64,000 bases of DNA from Burkholderia paludis (GCF_000732615.1 NZ_JPGL01000001.1:1-64000), one strand, 5' to 3'; counted from the stretch's first letter, positions 26,355-34,815 are shown. Notes: generated by a model not told the origin, from the sequence alone. Numbers and translations: made by a program.

Positions 26355-27154
26355 GCGCCGCCGTACTCGAAGAACCGTCCGTTGCCGCCGCCACGCCGCG
26401 CGGCGCACGCATCGACATCCGCCGCGTGAGCCATGCGTTCGACGGCCCCGGGGGCCCGCTGCCGGTGCTCGACGACGTCACGCTGTCGGTCGCGGCCGGC
26501 GAATTCGTCGCGCTGCTGGGCCCGAGCGGCTGCGGAAAGTCGACGCTGCTGCGCCTCGTCGCGGGCCTCGACGCCGCGCGGCAAGGCACGATCGCGCAGG
26601 ACGGCGCGCCGATCGCGCAGCCCGATCCGTCGCGCATCGTCGTGTTCCAGGATCCGACGCTGTACCCGTGGCGGCGCGTGCGTGCGAACGTCGCGCTCGG
26701 ACTCGAGGCGCGCGGCGTGGCGCGCACCGCGCAGCACCGCGTCGACGATGCGCTCGCGCGCGTCGGGCTGCAGGATTTCGCGAACGTGTTCCCGCATCAG
26801 TTGTCCGGCGGGATGGCGCAGCGCGTCGCGCTCGCCCGAGCGCTCGTCAACGATCCACGCCTGCTGATTCTCGACGAGCCGCTCGGCAAGCTCGATTCGC
26901 TGACGCGGCTCACGATGCAGGCCGAACTCACTGCGCTGTGGCAGCGCGACGGGTTTTCCGCGCTGCTCGTCACGCACGACGTCGAGGAAGCGTTGTTCCT
27001 CGCGCAGCGCGTGATCGTGTTCGGGCCGCGCCCGGCGCGGATCGTCGCCGAATTGCGCGTCGACCTGCCCTACCCGCGCCATCGCGGCGACCCGCGCCTC
27101 GCGGCGCTGCGCCACGAGGCGCTGCGCCATCTCGGACTCGATGCGAGCTGGTAG
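26348..27154 (+). CDS. ABC transporter ATP-binding protein, SsuB/TauB type
   Basis: ATPase of 268 residues. Walker A GPSGCGKS, signature LSGGMAQR, Walker B LILDEP and H-loop THD are intact. Family context matches nitrate/sulfonate/taurine uptake (VLDDVTLSVAAGEFVALLGPSGCGKSTLL is typical). It overlaps the permease by 7 bp. A cytochrome c gene follows 50 bp later. Confidence 0.92.
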   Translation: MVSAAVLEEPSVAAATPRGARIDIRRVSHAFDGPGGPLPVLDDVTLSVAAGEFVALLGPSGCGKSTLLRLVAGLDAARQGTIAQDGAPIAQPDPSRIVVFQDPTLYPWRRVRANVALGLEARGVARTAQHRVDDALARVGLQDFANVFPHQLSGGMAQRVALARALVNDPRLLILDEPLGKLDSLTRLTMQAELTALWQRDGFSALLVTHDVEEALFLAQRVIVFGPRPARIVAELRVDLPYPRHRGDPRLAALRHEALRHLGLDASW

Positions 27155-27204
27155 ATGCGCGGTGCGGTTCGACGATCGGCCGCTGCCCGGCGGAGACGCA
27201 CGCG

Positions 27205-28404
27205 ATGAATGCACCGCCGTTCTCCGACTGGGCGCTCGCGTTCCTGCAACTGCTGTATCGCGCGCAAACGGCATTGGCGCGCGTGCTGCATGCGGTCGGC
27301 CTGACCGGCGACGCCGACGGCCAGGCCGCGTGGCCGTGGCTGCATCGCGTCGCGCTCGAAACGCTGCGCATCGATGCGGGACTCACGCGGCAACTCGCGT
27401 GTGCGTTCGCGGCGACGGCGCTCGCGGCGGTGCTCGGCTTCGTCGCGCTCGCTTCGCGCCGGCTGCGTGTCGCCTCCGCGCTCGCGGCGCTCGCCGCCGC
27501 ATGGTTCGCCCCGTGGCCGCCGTCGTCACTGTGGCTCGCCCCCGCCGTGCCGACGAGCTTCCAGCGCGATCCCGCGCCGTTCTCGGTGGCGAACGTGATG
27601 CGCGGCGCACACCTGTATGCGCAACACTGCGCGGCCTGCCACGGCGCGGACGGCCGCGGCGAAGGGCCGCTCGCCGCCACGCTCGCGCACTGGCCGCCGA
27701 CCTTCGCCGGTACGCTGCTCGCCCGTCGTCTCGACGGCGAGCTGTTCTGGCGCGTACGCCACGGCACGCACGACGAACGCGGCGCATCGACGATGCCCGG
27801 CTTCGCGGCGACGCTCGACGCGCAGGACACGTGGGCCGTGCTCGACTACCTGAAAGCGCTGGCCGCGGGCAGCGGCGCGCAAGCCGAGGGCGCGTGGCCC
27901 GTGCCGGTGCCGTTGCCCGCGCTCGACGTGCGTTGCGGCGCCGCCGCGCCGCAACCGCTCGAGCGCTGGCGCGAAGGCCAGCGCGTGCGCATCGTCGCGC
28001 TTGCGCCGGATGCCGCGCCGCCGCCCGAGGATGCGCGCTGGCAGACCTTGCTCGTCACCGCGCGCGGCGCGCCCGTGCCGCCGGCCACCGGCACGCGGGC
28101 GAACTGCGTCGCGGCGACGCCCGACGCGTGGCTCGCGTTCGCGACGATCGCGGGCGTGGCGCCCGAGGCGCTCGGCGGCACGCAACTGCTTGCCGACCGC
28201 CGCGGCTGGCTGCGGGCGCGCGCATTGCCCGGCAGCGCCGGCTGGTCGGATGCCGACCTGCTGTGCCGCGCCGATGCGGCCGCACGGCCGGCCGGGCCGA
28301 CCGCGCCCGCAGCGCCGGCCGCGAACTCCGACGCACTGACCGCGCTGCTGCTGCGCGTCGACGCCGAGCCCGTGCGCGACGTGCAGGCCGGGCTCGCGCA
28401 CTGA
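27205..28404 (+). CDS. Membrane-anchored c-type cytochrome of the sulfur cluster
   Basis: Protein of 399 residues. Two hydrophobic segments (about 60-80 and 86-110) anchor it, then one heme site CAACH near 141-145 and an axial Met in STMPGF about 55 residues later, so one cytochrome c domain in the periplasm. The remaining 190 residues have no domain I can name. It sits inside an uptake operon, 50 bp from the ATPase and 37 bp before a second binding protein. An electron-accepting role for a periplasmic dehydrogenase, or donor for the dioxygenase, are options; neither is shown. The leader CGGCGGAGACGC resembles those of the earlier genes. Confidence 0.82.
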   Translation: MNAPPFSDWALAFLQLLYRAQTALARVLHAVGLTGDADGQAAWPWLHRVALETLRIDAGLTRQLACAFAATALAAVLGFVALASRRLRVASALAALAAAWFAPWPPSSLWLAPAVPTSFQRDPAPFSVANVMRGAHLYAQHCAACHGADGRGEGPLAATLAHWPPTFAGTLLARRLDGELFWRVRHGTHDERGASTMPGFAATLDAQDTWAVLDYLKALAAGSGAQAEGAWPVPVPLPALDVRCGAAAPQPLERWREGQRVRIVALAPDAAPPPEDARWQTLLVTARGAPVPPATGTRANCVAATPDAWLAFATIAGVAPEALGGTQLLADRRGWLRARALPGSAGWSDADLLCRADAAARPAGPTAPAAPAANSDALTALLLRVDAEPVRDVQAGLAH

Positions 28405-28441
28405 CTTTCCGAACTGCTTTCTCGAACGACCGAACGACACG

Positions 28442-29395
28442 ATGAATCCGACCCGACGCCATTTCCTCGCGCAGGCAAGCGCCCTCGCCACGATCGCCGC
28501 GGCCCCGGCCGCATTGCGCGCGCAATCGGGCGCGCGGCCGCTGCTGCGCGCCGGCGATCAGAAAGGCGGACTGCGCGCGCTGCTCGAAGCCGCCGGCGAG
28601 TTGAACGGCCTCGCGTACGACATCGCGTGGACCGAGTTCCCGGCCGCCGCGCCGCTCGCCGAAGCGTTGAACGCGGCCGCCGTGGACTGCGGGCCGATCG
28701 GCGACGCACCGGTGATCTTCGCGCTCGCATCCGGCGCCGCCATCAGGGTGATCGGCGCGAACCGCTCCGATCCGTACGGCACGGCCGTGCTCGTGCGGCC
28801 CGACGCGACGCTGAACGGCGCGGCCGACCTGAAGGGCAAGCGCATCGGCACCACGCGCGGCTCGATCGGCCATTTCGTCACGCTGAAGGCGCTCGACGCG
28901 GCCGGCCTGCCGCCCGATGCGGTGTCGTTCCGCTTCCTGCCGCCGGCCGACACGATGCTTGCGCTCGCCACCGGTTCGATCGACGCGTGGGCAACCTGGG
29001 AGCCCTACACCGCGCTCGCCGAAACGAGCGGGCGGGCGCGCGTGCTCGTCAACGGCCGCGGGCTGTGGTCGGGCCTCAGCTATCTCGCGGCCACCCACGC
29101 GGCGATCGCCTCGAAGCGCGACGTGCTGCGCGATTTCCAGCAGCGCGTCGTGCGCGCGCAAACCTGGTCGTACCGGCACGCGGACGCCTATTCCGCGACG
29201 CTCGCCCGCATCATCGGCATTCCGCCGGCCGCCGCGAAGCTGCAGTTCGAGCGCCGCAACACGCGCTGGCTGCCGCTCGACGCAAGCGTCATCGCCGAAC
29301 AGCAGCGTACCGCCGACTTCTACCTGAAGGCCGGACTGCTGCGCCAGCCGCTCGACGTGCGCCCGACCTTCGACACCGGCTTCCCGCTCGCCTGA
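28442..29395 (+). CDS. ABC transporter substrate-binding protein, sulfonate type (SsuA-like), second copy
   Basis: Binding protein of 317 residues. The N-terminus MNPTRRHFLAQASALATIAAAPAALRAQS has a TRRHFL twin-arginine motif and an AxA cleavage site near 27, so Tat export is likely. The core is the SsuA/taurine family (CGPIGDAPVIFALASGAAIRVIG, GLWSGLSYLAAT). The cluster thus has two different binding proteins and one ABC pair, so the second may share the transporter or bind a related ligand. Last gene of the run; no further cluster genes follow. Confidence 0.88.
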   Translation: MNPTRRHFLAQASALATIAAAPAALRAQSGARPLLRAGDQKGGLRALLEAAGELNGLAYDIAWTEFPAAAPLAEALNAAAVDCGPIGDAPVIFALASGAAIRVIGANRSDPYGTAVLVRPDATLNGAADLKGKRIGTTRGSIGHFVTLKALDAAGLPPDAVSFRFLPPADTMLALATGSIDAWATWEPYTALAETSGRARVLVNGRGLWSGLSYLAATHAAIASKRDVLRDFQQRVVRAQTWSYRHADAYSATLARIIGIPPAAAKLQFERRNTRWLPLDASVIAEQQRTADFYLKAGLLRQPLDVRPTFDTGFPLA

Positions 29396-29485
29396 CGGGC
29401 CGGTGCGGCGGCGGCCGACCGCCGCACCGGCGCCGGCCCGATCTGGCACAATCGCGATTCGACCATCCCGCCATCGGCCAGCGTC

Positions 29486-30352
29486 ATGCCCGCCATCACC
29501 GAACTCTTCGTCTACCCGATCAAGTCATGCGCCGGCATCGCGCTGTCGCGCGCGCAGTTACTCGAAACCGGCCTTGCATACGACCGTCACTGGCTGATCA
29601 CGCATCCCGACGGCCAGATGATCACGCAGCGCACGCACCCGCGCCTCGCGCTGATCCGTACCTCGCTCGACAGCGATGCGCTCGTGCTGAATGCGCCGGG
29701 CATGCGCGAGATCCGCACGCCGCTCGACGGCGACGTGTCGCCCGCCACGCCGAAAATGGCCGCAACCGTGTGGCGCGACACCGTCGATGCGATCGACACG
29801 GGCGCCGAAACGGCCGCGTGGCTCACCGAATTCCTCGGCATGCCCGCGAAGCTCGCGCGCTTCGGGCCCGACGCGCGGCGCGGCTGCAATCGCAAGTGGA
29901 CCGGCGAGATCGACACGCACACGCAGTTCGCGGACGGCTACCCGCTGCTCGTGATCGGCCAGTCGTCGCTCGACGACCTGAACGCGCGGCTCGCCGCCAA
30001 GGGCGCCCCGGCGATTCCGATGAACCGCTTCCGCCCGAACATCGTCGTGTCGGATCTCGACGCGTACGAAGAGGATTTCATCGAGCACCTCGACACCGGA
30101 GGTGCGGCGGCCGTGCGACTGCGACTCGTGAAGCTGTGCACACGCTGCCCGATGCCGACGATCGACCAGGTCACCGGCGCGCCCGATCCCGCGTGGCCGC
30201 ACGAGCCGACCGACACGATGCAGACCTATCGCGCGAACCCCAACTTCGATGGCGCGCTGACGTTCGGCATCAACGCGATCGTCGTGCGCGGCGCGGGGCG
30301 CTTTCTGGAGGTCGGGCAGGCGCTCGAGGCGGAAATCGGGTTCGGCGATTAG
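29486..30352 (+). CDS. MOSC domain protein (YcbX-like, molybdenum cofactor sulfurase C-terminal type)
   Basis: Protein of 288 residues with an N-terminal beta-barrel MOSC_N domain (PAITELFVYPIKSC) and a MOSC domain. The conserved Cys is in KLCTRCPMPT near residue 216-222. Relatives bind sulfurated Mo cofactor and reduce N-hydroxylated or similar compounds, drawing electrons from a ferredoxin. It comes 90 bp after the sulfonate binding protein but has its own start context, so co-transcription is uncertain. Confidence 0.88.
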   Translation: MPAITELFVYPIKSCAGIALSRAQLLETGLAYDRHWLITHPDGQMITQRTHPRLALIRTSLDSDALVLNAPGMREIRTPLDGDVSPATPKMAATVWRDTVDAIDTGAETAAWLTEFLGMPAKLARFGPDARRGCNRKWTGEIDTHTQFADGYPLLVIGQSSLDDLNARLAAKGAPAIPMNRFRPNIVVSDLDAYEEDFIEHLDTGGAAAVRLRLVKLCTRCPMPTIDQVTGAPDPAWPHEPTDTMQTYRANPNFDGALTFGINAIVVRGAGRFLEVGQALEAEIGFGD

Positions 30353-30413
30353 ACAATCGCAAACCCGCATGCGCGGCGCAACGCGCTGAATCGGAAAGTG
30401 GCGCATGCGCTCA

Positions 30414-30653
30414 TTAACCGCGATGCGCCCAGATAATCGTACCGGAGCCCTGCAGCGAACCCGAGCCTTGCGGATGATCGAATTCCGGGTGAAAAGCGGC
30501 GACAAAGTGGATGGCGGGCACCTGTCCCTTTCCTGACGTGACGTGCCCACCGCTGATCCTGAATCGTTTGACGAAAATCTCCGGCAAAACTTCTGCATCG
30601 AGTGTCGTGGCCATGACCTTGTCCTCATTTAATTGTGGAAAATCAAGGCTCAC
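30414..30653 (-). CDS. Small hypothetical protein in an AT-rich islet
   Basis: The reading frame of 79 codons starts at GTG 30653. A better ribosome site (GAGGACAAGG) lies before an in-frame ATG at 30614, which would give 66 residues; both are possible. It encodes a basic, Gly/His-rich protein with no domain I recognise. The upstream 200 bases are far more AT-rich than the rest of the window. A second 25- to 29-codon frame lies just before it (separate entry). Confidence 0.4.
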   Translation of the reverse strand: MSLDFPQLNEDKVMATTLDAEVLPEIFVKRFRISGGHVTSGKGQVPAIHFVAAFHPEFDHPQGSGSLQGSGTIIWAHRG

Positions 30654-30743
30654 TCACGAATCATCGAAACGAAGCCGCATATCAAACGGCCCATTCAGCA
30701 TAGGCCGGTTAATATGATTTTTGTCTGCCATAAATAACAGCAT
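30654..30743 (-). pseudogene. Short ORF separated from the downstream frame by one in-frame TGA
   Basis: An ATG at 30743 or 30731 opens a frame of 25-29 codons that ends in TGA at 30654-30656, directly followed by the GTG of the 79-codon frame in the same phase. Without that stop the whole would be a 105-109-residue ORF. This could be a nonsense-inactivated gene, a read-through case or two tiny ORFs. Codon choice does not separate these options. Confidence 0.35.
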
Positions 30744-30855
30744 GCCCGGATATTATAAAAACATTAATTCTTATAATTAATAGTTCCGATTTTATCGAAC
30801 CTCGCCGGCGGGCATCTCCGCCGTCGCCCCGGGCAACCCGTTGCGGAAGGTGTTC
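30655..30855. other. AT-rich islet
   Basis: Local base composition drops sharply between about 30655 and 30800, with runs such as TTATAAAAACATTAATTC and ATAATTAATAG. This contrasts with about two-thirds GC around it. Includes the promoter zone of the small ORFs. AT-rich islands in Burkholderia are often recently acquired DNA, but no mobility gene is visible. Confidence 0.55.
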
Positions 30856-32256
30856 CTAAAGGCTGGCCGGCAGCGCCACCGTGACGACCAGCCCGCCGCC
30901 CGCCGCATCCGCGAGCGTCACGCCGCCCTGATGCACGCGCGCGATCTCGCGCACGATCGACAGCCCGAGCCCCGTTCCTTCGACCGTCTGCGTCTTGCTG
31001 CCGCGGTGGAAACGCTCGAACACCGCGTCACGTTCGTCCGCCGGAATGCCCGGCCCGTTATCGAGCACGTCGAGCCGCGCGTGTTCGCCGTCGCGCGACA
31101 CGCGCACGGTTATCACCGCCCGGTCGCCCGCGTAACGGATCGCGTTGTCGATCAGGTTGCCGATCAGCTCGCCGAGCAGATCGGACTGCCCGTGCACGTC
31201 GACGTCGGCCTCGTGCTCGAAGCCCAGATCGATGCCGCGCGCACGCGCGACCGGCGACCAGTCGAGCGTCACGCTGCGCGCGAGCCGGTGCAGCGCGACC
31301 GGCTTGTGCGTGACCGCATGGCCGCTGTCCGAGTCGAGCCGCGACAGCGACAGCAACTGCTGCACGATTTTCGCGGCCTGCCGCACCGCACCGTTCGCGC
31401 GCCGCAGGTGGCCGTTCGCGCGCGGCTGCTCGTCGGGCCGCAGCGCAAGCTCGACGCCCGCCTGCACGGCCGCGAGCGGCGTCTTCAACTGATGGGCCGC
31501 ATCGGCGAAGAAGCGCCGCCGCGCGACCTGCATCCGCTGCGTGCGGCCGATGTACTGGTTGATCGATTCGACGAGCGGCGCGAGTTCGCTCGGCATCGCG
31601 CCGGTGTCGAGCGGTGTGGGGTCGTCCTCGCTGCGCGCGGCGACCGTCGCCGACAGCCGGTTCAGCGGCCGCAGCCCGCGCCCGACGCCGAGCCACACGA
31701 TCCCGAGCGCGAGCACGACGAGCAGCCCTTCCTGCAGCAGCGACCCGATCAGGATCTCGCGCGCGAGCGCCTGGCGCGCCTCGATCGTCTCGCCGACCAT
31801 CACCCACACGATGCGCGACTGCGCGGTCGGCACGTCGTGTACCGGAATGCGCAACGCGGCCATCCGCAACTGCTCGCCGCGATAGACGACGTCGTAGTAG
31901 CGCGTGACGAACAGTGCGCCGTCGCCCGCGGCGCGCCCCTGCGGCAGCGGCAGGTCGGGATAGCCGGTGATCGTGTGGCCGTTGTCCTCGCGGATCAGGT
32001 AGTAGATCTTGCCGCCGTCGCTCGATTCGAGCATTTCGAGCGCGAGATACGGCAGGTCGACCTCGATCTCGCCGTCATTGAGCCGCACGCCTTCGCGGAT
32101 CGATTTCAGCGACGACGACAGCGTGCGGTCGAACGCGACGTGCGCGGCGCTCATCGCGCGCTGGTAGGTGAGCCACGAGTCGAGCGCGAGCAGGCCGAGC
32201 AGCGGCAGCAGCAGCCACAGCGCGACCTGGGTTCGCAGGTTCGGGCGGAGCATCAT
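30856..32256 (-). CDS. Sensor histidine kinase (QseC/TctE-like)
   Basis: Membrane kinase of 466 residues: one N-terminal helix (about 10-28), a periplasmic sensor of about 130 residues, a second helix (about 165-185), HAMP, then the DHp domain with the phospho-accepting His in ADAAHQLKTPLAA and the ATPase with N (NLIDNAIRYA), G1 (DNGPGIP) and G2 (GTGLGLS) boxes. It pairs with the OmpR-type regulator at 32657. A 400-bp gap with five 51-bp repeats separates them, although they are on one strand. Confidence 0.93.
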   Translation of the reverse strand: MMLRPNLRTQVALWLLLPLLGLLALDSWLTYQRAMSAAHVAFDRTLSSSLKSIREGVRLNDGEIEVDLPYLALEMLESSDGGKIYYLIREDNGHTITGYPDLPLPQGRAAGDGALFVTRYYDVVYRGEQLRMAALRIPVHDVPTAQSRIVWVMVGETIEARQALAREILIGSLLQEGLLVVLALGIVWLGVGRGLRPLNRLSATVAARSEDDPTPLDTGAMPSELAPLVESINQYIGRTQRMQVARRRFFADAAHQLKTPLAAVQAGVELALRPDEQPRANGHLRRANGAVRQAAKIVQQLLSLSRLDSDSGHAVTHKPVALHRLARSVTLDWSPVARARGIDLGFEHEADVDVHGQSDLLGELIGNLIDNAIRYAGDRAVITVRVSRDGEHARLDVLDNGPGIPADERDAVFERFHRGSKTQTVEGTGLGLSIVREIARVHQGGVTLADAAGGGLVVTVALPASL

Positions 32257-32656
32257 GCGTCCCGCCGGGCCGCCCGAAGGGGCGCCGCGGCGAATTCTCG
32301 GAGCATCGCTTTGCGCCCGCGCAGCCGGCCGGCTTCACAAAGCCGGCCGTGGACGGCATGCGCCCCGCCGGCGAGCCGCGAACGTGTCGATCCGGAGTTA
32401 GCGCCTTTGGCGCTTACTCCGGTCCCATGCAAAGCCGTCGATCCGGAGTTAGCGCCTTCGGCGCTTACTCCGGTCCCATGCAAAGCTGTCGATCCGGAGT
32501 TAGCGCCTTTGGCGCCTACTCCGGTCCCATGCAAAGCTGTCGATCCGGAGTTAGCGCCTTCGGCGCTTGCTCCGGTCCCATGCAAAGCCGTCGATCCGGA
32601 GTGGCGCTTGGGCACGCACTCCGGTCCCATCCAACGCAAGCGGGCGTCGGGGCCGT
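32257..32656. other. Repeat-filled gap between response regulator and kinase genes
   Basis: A 400-bp gap between the response regulator stop and the kinase start. Two-thirds is a five-copy 51-bp tandem array (separate entry). The rest has no element I recognise. A response regulator and kinase normally overlap or touch, so this length is unusual. Confidence 0.6.
32389..32643. repeat. Five-copy 51-bp tandem repeat with an inverted-repeat core
   Basis: Unit starts are 32389, 32440, 32491, 32542 and 32593, an exact 51-bp period. Each of the first four units contains CCGGAGTTAGCGCC, a TTT or TTC loop and GGCGCTTACTCCGG, a stem of about 14 bp with one mismatch, so each forms a hairpin. The fifth is degenerate. 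51 bases is 17 codons, and all frames stay open, so a 17-residue peptide repeat is possible but there is no start that fits. Between the response regulator and kinase genes. Confidence 0.9.
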
Positions 32657-33337
32657 TCACTCCGCCGTCCCCGCCTTCGCTTCCAGCAGATAACCGAGCC
32701 CGCGCAGCGTGACGATCGCGACGCCCGTGTTCTCGAGCTTCCTGCGCAGCCGGTACACGTAGATCTCGATCGCATCGGCGTTGACCGACTCGTCGAGCCC
32801 GAAAATCTTCTCCGACAGCGTTTCCTTGTTGATCGCGCGGCCGTTGCGCAGGATCAGCACCTCGAGCACCGAACGCTCGCGCGGCGTGAGCGACAGCGGC
32901 TCGCCCGCGAGATGGAAGCTGCGGTCGATACTGTCGTACGAAAGCGGCCCGCATTCGACCCGCGCATGCTCGTGGCCGAGGCTGCGGCGGATCAGCGCGC
33001 GGGCGCGCGCCTCCAGTTCGGTCAGCTCGAACGGCTTCGCGAGATAGTCGTCGGCGCCGAGATCGAGCCCCTTCACGCGATCCTCGACCGAGCCGTGCGC
33101 GGTCAGGATCAGCACCGGCACCGGATTGCGCCGCGCGCGCAGCCGCCGCAGCACTTCCAGCCCGTCGAGCTTCGGCAGCCCGAGATCGAGGATCACCAGC
33201 GCGTAATCCTGCGTGCGCAGCACGTGGTCGGCCGCCTCGCCGTCCGCCATGTGATCGACCGCGAAGCGCGCCGCGCTCAGCGCGTCATGCAGCGACTGGG
33301 CGAGGTTCGGATTGTCTTCGACGAGCAGCACACGCAT
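32657..33337 (-). CDS. OmpR-family response regulator
   Basis: Protein of 226 residues. N-terminal receiver with phospho-acceptor Asp51 (VILDLGLPKLDG) and the conserved Lys near 101; the acidic pocket is VEDNP. C-terminal winged HTH of the OmpR type (TPRERSVLEVLILRNGRAINKETL). Pairs with the kinase at 30856-32256, in the QseB/TctD branch. The kinase is probably translated from a message that includes the 51-bp hairpins, or from its own promoter. Confidence 0.93.
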   Translation of the reverse strand: MRVLLVEDNPNLAQSLHDALSAARFAVDHMADGEAADHVLRTQDYALVILDLGLPKLDGLEVLRRLRARRNPVPVLILTAHGSVEDRVKGLDLGADDYLAKPFELTELEARARALIRRSLGHEHARVECGPLSYDSIDRSFHLAGEPLSLTPRERSVLEVLILRNGRAINKETLSEKIFGLDESVNADAIEIYVYRLRRKLENTGVAIVTLRGLGYLLEAKAGTAE

Positions 33338-33460
33338 GGGGAGTCCGGTAAGGTCAGCGACAGGCCGCTACATTACATGATCCTTTCCATGGCGACGCCT
33401 CGCGAAAACACCGGTTGCGCCGCCCGCGCGGGCGCGCCGCATTCGCGTCCGCCCGCCGGT

Positions 33461-34702
33461 TCACCGGTCCGCGGCGGGACGATTGCGCGCCCCGAAACGC
33501 GCCTCGCCGGCCGCGCGCGGCTCGCGCAGCCCGACGACCACCGCCACGAACGCGACGCTCGCGGCGGCCGTCACCGCGATCATCGGGCGCGCGGTGCCGT
33601 CCGACAGCCATGCAAGCACGCCGCCGCACGCGGCCGTGATCGACATCTGGATAAAGAAGAACAGCCCGGACGCCGTGCCGGCGATGGTCGTGTACGGCTG
33701 CATCACCGCAAACTGACAGGCCGGAATCGCGATCCCGACGGCGATCATCACGACGAACATCGGCACGACGAGCGCCGCCGCCGCCGTCGGGGCGAACGTG
33801 CCGGCCGCCCACAGCGCCGCGGCGCCCGCCAGATTGACGCCGGCGGCCGCCGCGATCGCCGAATCGGCCTGCCAGCGGCCGCCGGTTCGCGCGAACAGGT
33901 TCGAGCCGATCAGGTAGCCGAGCACGGTCAGCCCGAAGATCGCCGCATAGACCGGGCCGGACACGCCCATTTGCCGCTGGAACAGCGTCGACGATTCCGC
34001 GATGAACGGGTAATACGTGCAGTACGCGAAGCTGATGGCGAGCGAATAGCGCAGGAAGCGGCGCTCGCGCAGCAGGCCCGCATACGTCCGCAGCAGCCCC
34101 GGGCCCGGGCCCGCCGGCCGCCGCGCGTCGGGCTCGCGAGTCTCGGGCAGGTAGCGCAGCACCATCGCCGTCGCGACCGCCCCGCCCGCCGCGAGGCAGC
34201 CGAATACGCCGTGCCAGCCGAGCCCCTCGGCGATCGCGCTGCCGGCCAGCGGCGCAAGCACCGGCGACAGCGCCATGCCGGCCGAAATGCGGCCGAGCAT
34301 CGTGGCCTGCATCGCCGCCGGATAGCGCTCGCGCACGATGACACGCCCGATCACCGTGCCGCAGCAGCCGCCGAGCGCCTGGCAGATGCGCGCGACGACG
34401 AGCGTCGCGATGCTGTCCGACAGCGCGCAGCCGACGCTCGCGATCGCGTAGACGCATAGTCCGCCGAGCAGGACGGGGCGGCGGCCGTATCGGTCGGACA
34501 ACGGCCCCGACACGAGCATCGACAGCGCATAGCCGACCATGTAGAGGGTCAGCGTGAGCTGCAACTGGGCGTCGGTGCCGTGCAGCGTGTCCGCCATCGC
34601 CGGCAGCGACGGCAGGTAGGCATCGATCGTCACGCGCGGCAGGCACACGACGAGCATCAACAGGAACAGCCAGCCCCAGTGGGGCAAGGAACGCGTCTTC
34701 AT
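33461..34702 (-). CDS. MFS transporter, Bcr/CflA drug-resistance family
   Basis: Inner-membrane antiporter of 413 residues with 12 predicted helices. Motif A is present as GPLSDRYGRRPVLLGG after helix 2. Bcr/CflA proteins export small drugs, sulfonamides or dipeptides with H+. Start at 34702 (MKTRSLPHWGWLF) is the family start; a longer in-frame start at 34756 is less likely. Divergent from a MocR regulator whose start lies 114 bp away, so that protein probably controls it. Confidence 0.9.
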   Translation of the reverse strand: MKTRSLPHWGWLFLLMLVVCLPRVTIDAYLPSLPAMADTLHGTDAQLQLTLTLYMVGYALSMLVSGPLSDRYGRRPVLLGGLCVYAIASVGCALSDSIATLVVARICQALGGCCGTVIGRVIVRERYPAAMQATMLGRISAGMALSPVLAPLAGSAIAEGLGWHGVFGCLAAGGAVATAMVLRYLPETREPDARRPAGPGPGLLRTYAGLLRERRFLRYSLAISFAYCTYYPFIAESSTLFQRQMGVSGPVYAAIFGLTVLGYLIGSNLFARTGGRWQADSAIAAAAGVNLAGAAALWAAGTFAPTAAAALVVPMFVVMIAVGIAIPACQFAVMQPYTTIAGTASGLFFFIQMSITAACGGVLAWLSDGTARPMIAVTAAASVAFVAVVVGLREPRAAGEARFGARNRPAADR

Positions 34703-34796
34703 GCGGGAGGTCCGTCTCCGGTCGAATGGGTTTGGGGTGAACAGGCTCGACAGCAATCTAAGGTCAAAGTGATATAAGCTGAAGGGCCATTAAATC

Positions 34797-34814
34797 GACC
34801 ACCGACTAGACCAC
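34797..34814. promoter_or_regulatory. Direct repeats upstream of MocR
   Basis: GACCACCGACTAGACCAC contains two direct copies of GACCAC (34797-34802 and 34809-34814), 12 bp apart, ending one base before the MocR ATG. Direct repeats about one helical turn apart are the usual operator form of MocR/PdxR regulators, so autoregulation and control of the divergent MFS gene are plausible. Confidence 0.45.
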
Positions 34815-34815
34815 T

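Noticed and set aside
32389..32643. CRISPR array or direct-repeat spacer structure
   Set aside because: Units are contiguous 51-bp copies without unique spacers and contain their own hairpins. No cas genes nearby.
32389..32643. Repeat as part of a 17-residue repeat protein
   Set aside because: Frames are open but no start or ribosome site matches, and it sits between two well-defined genes.
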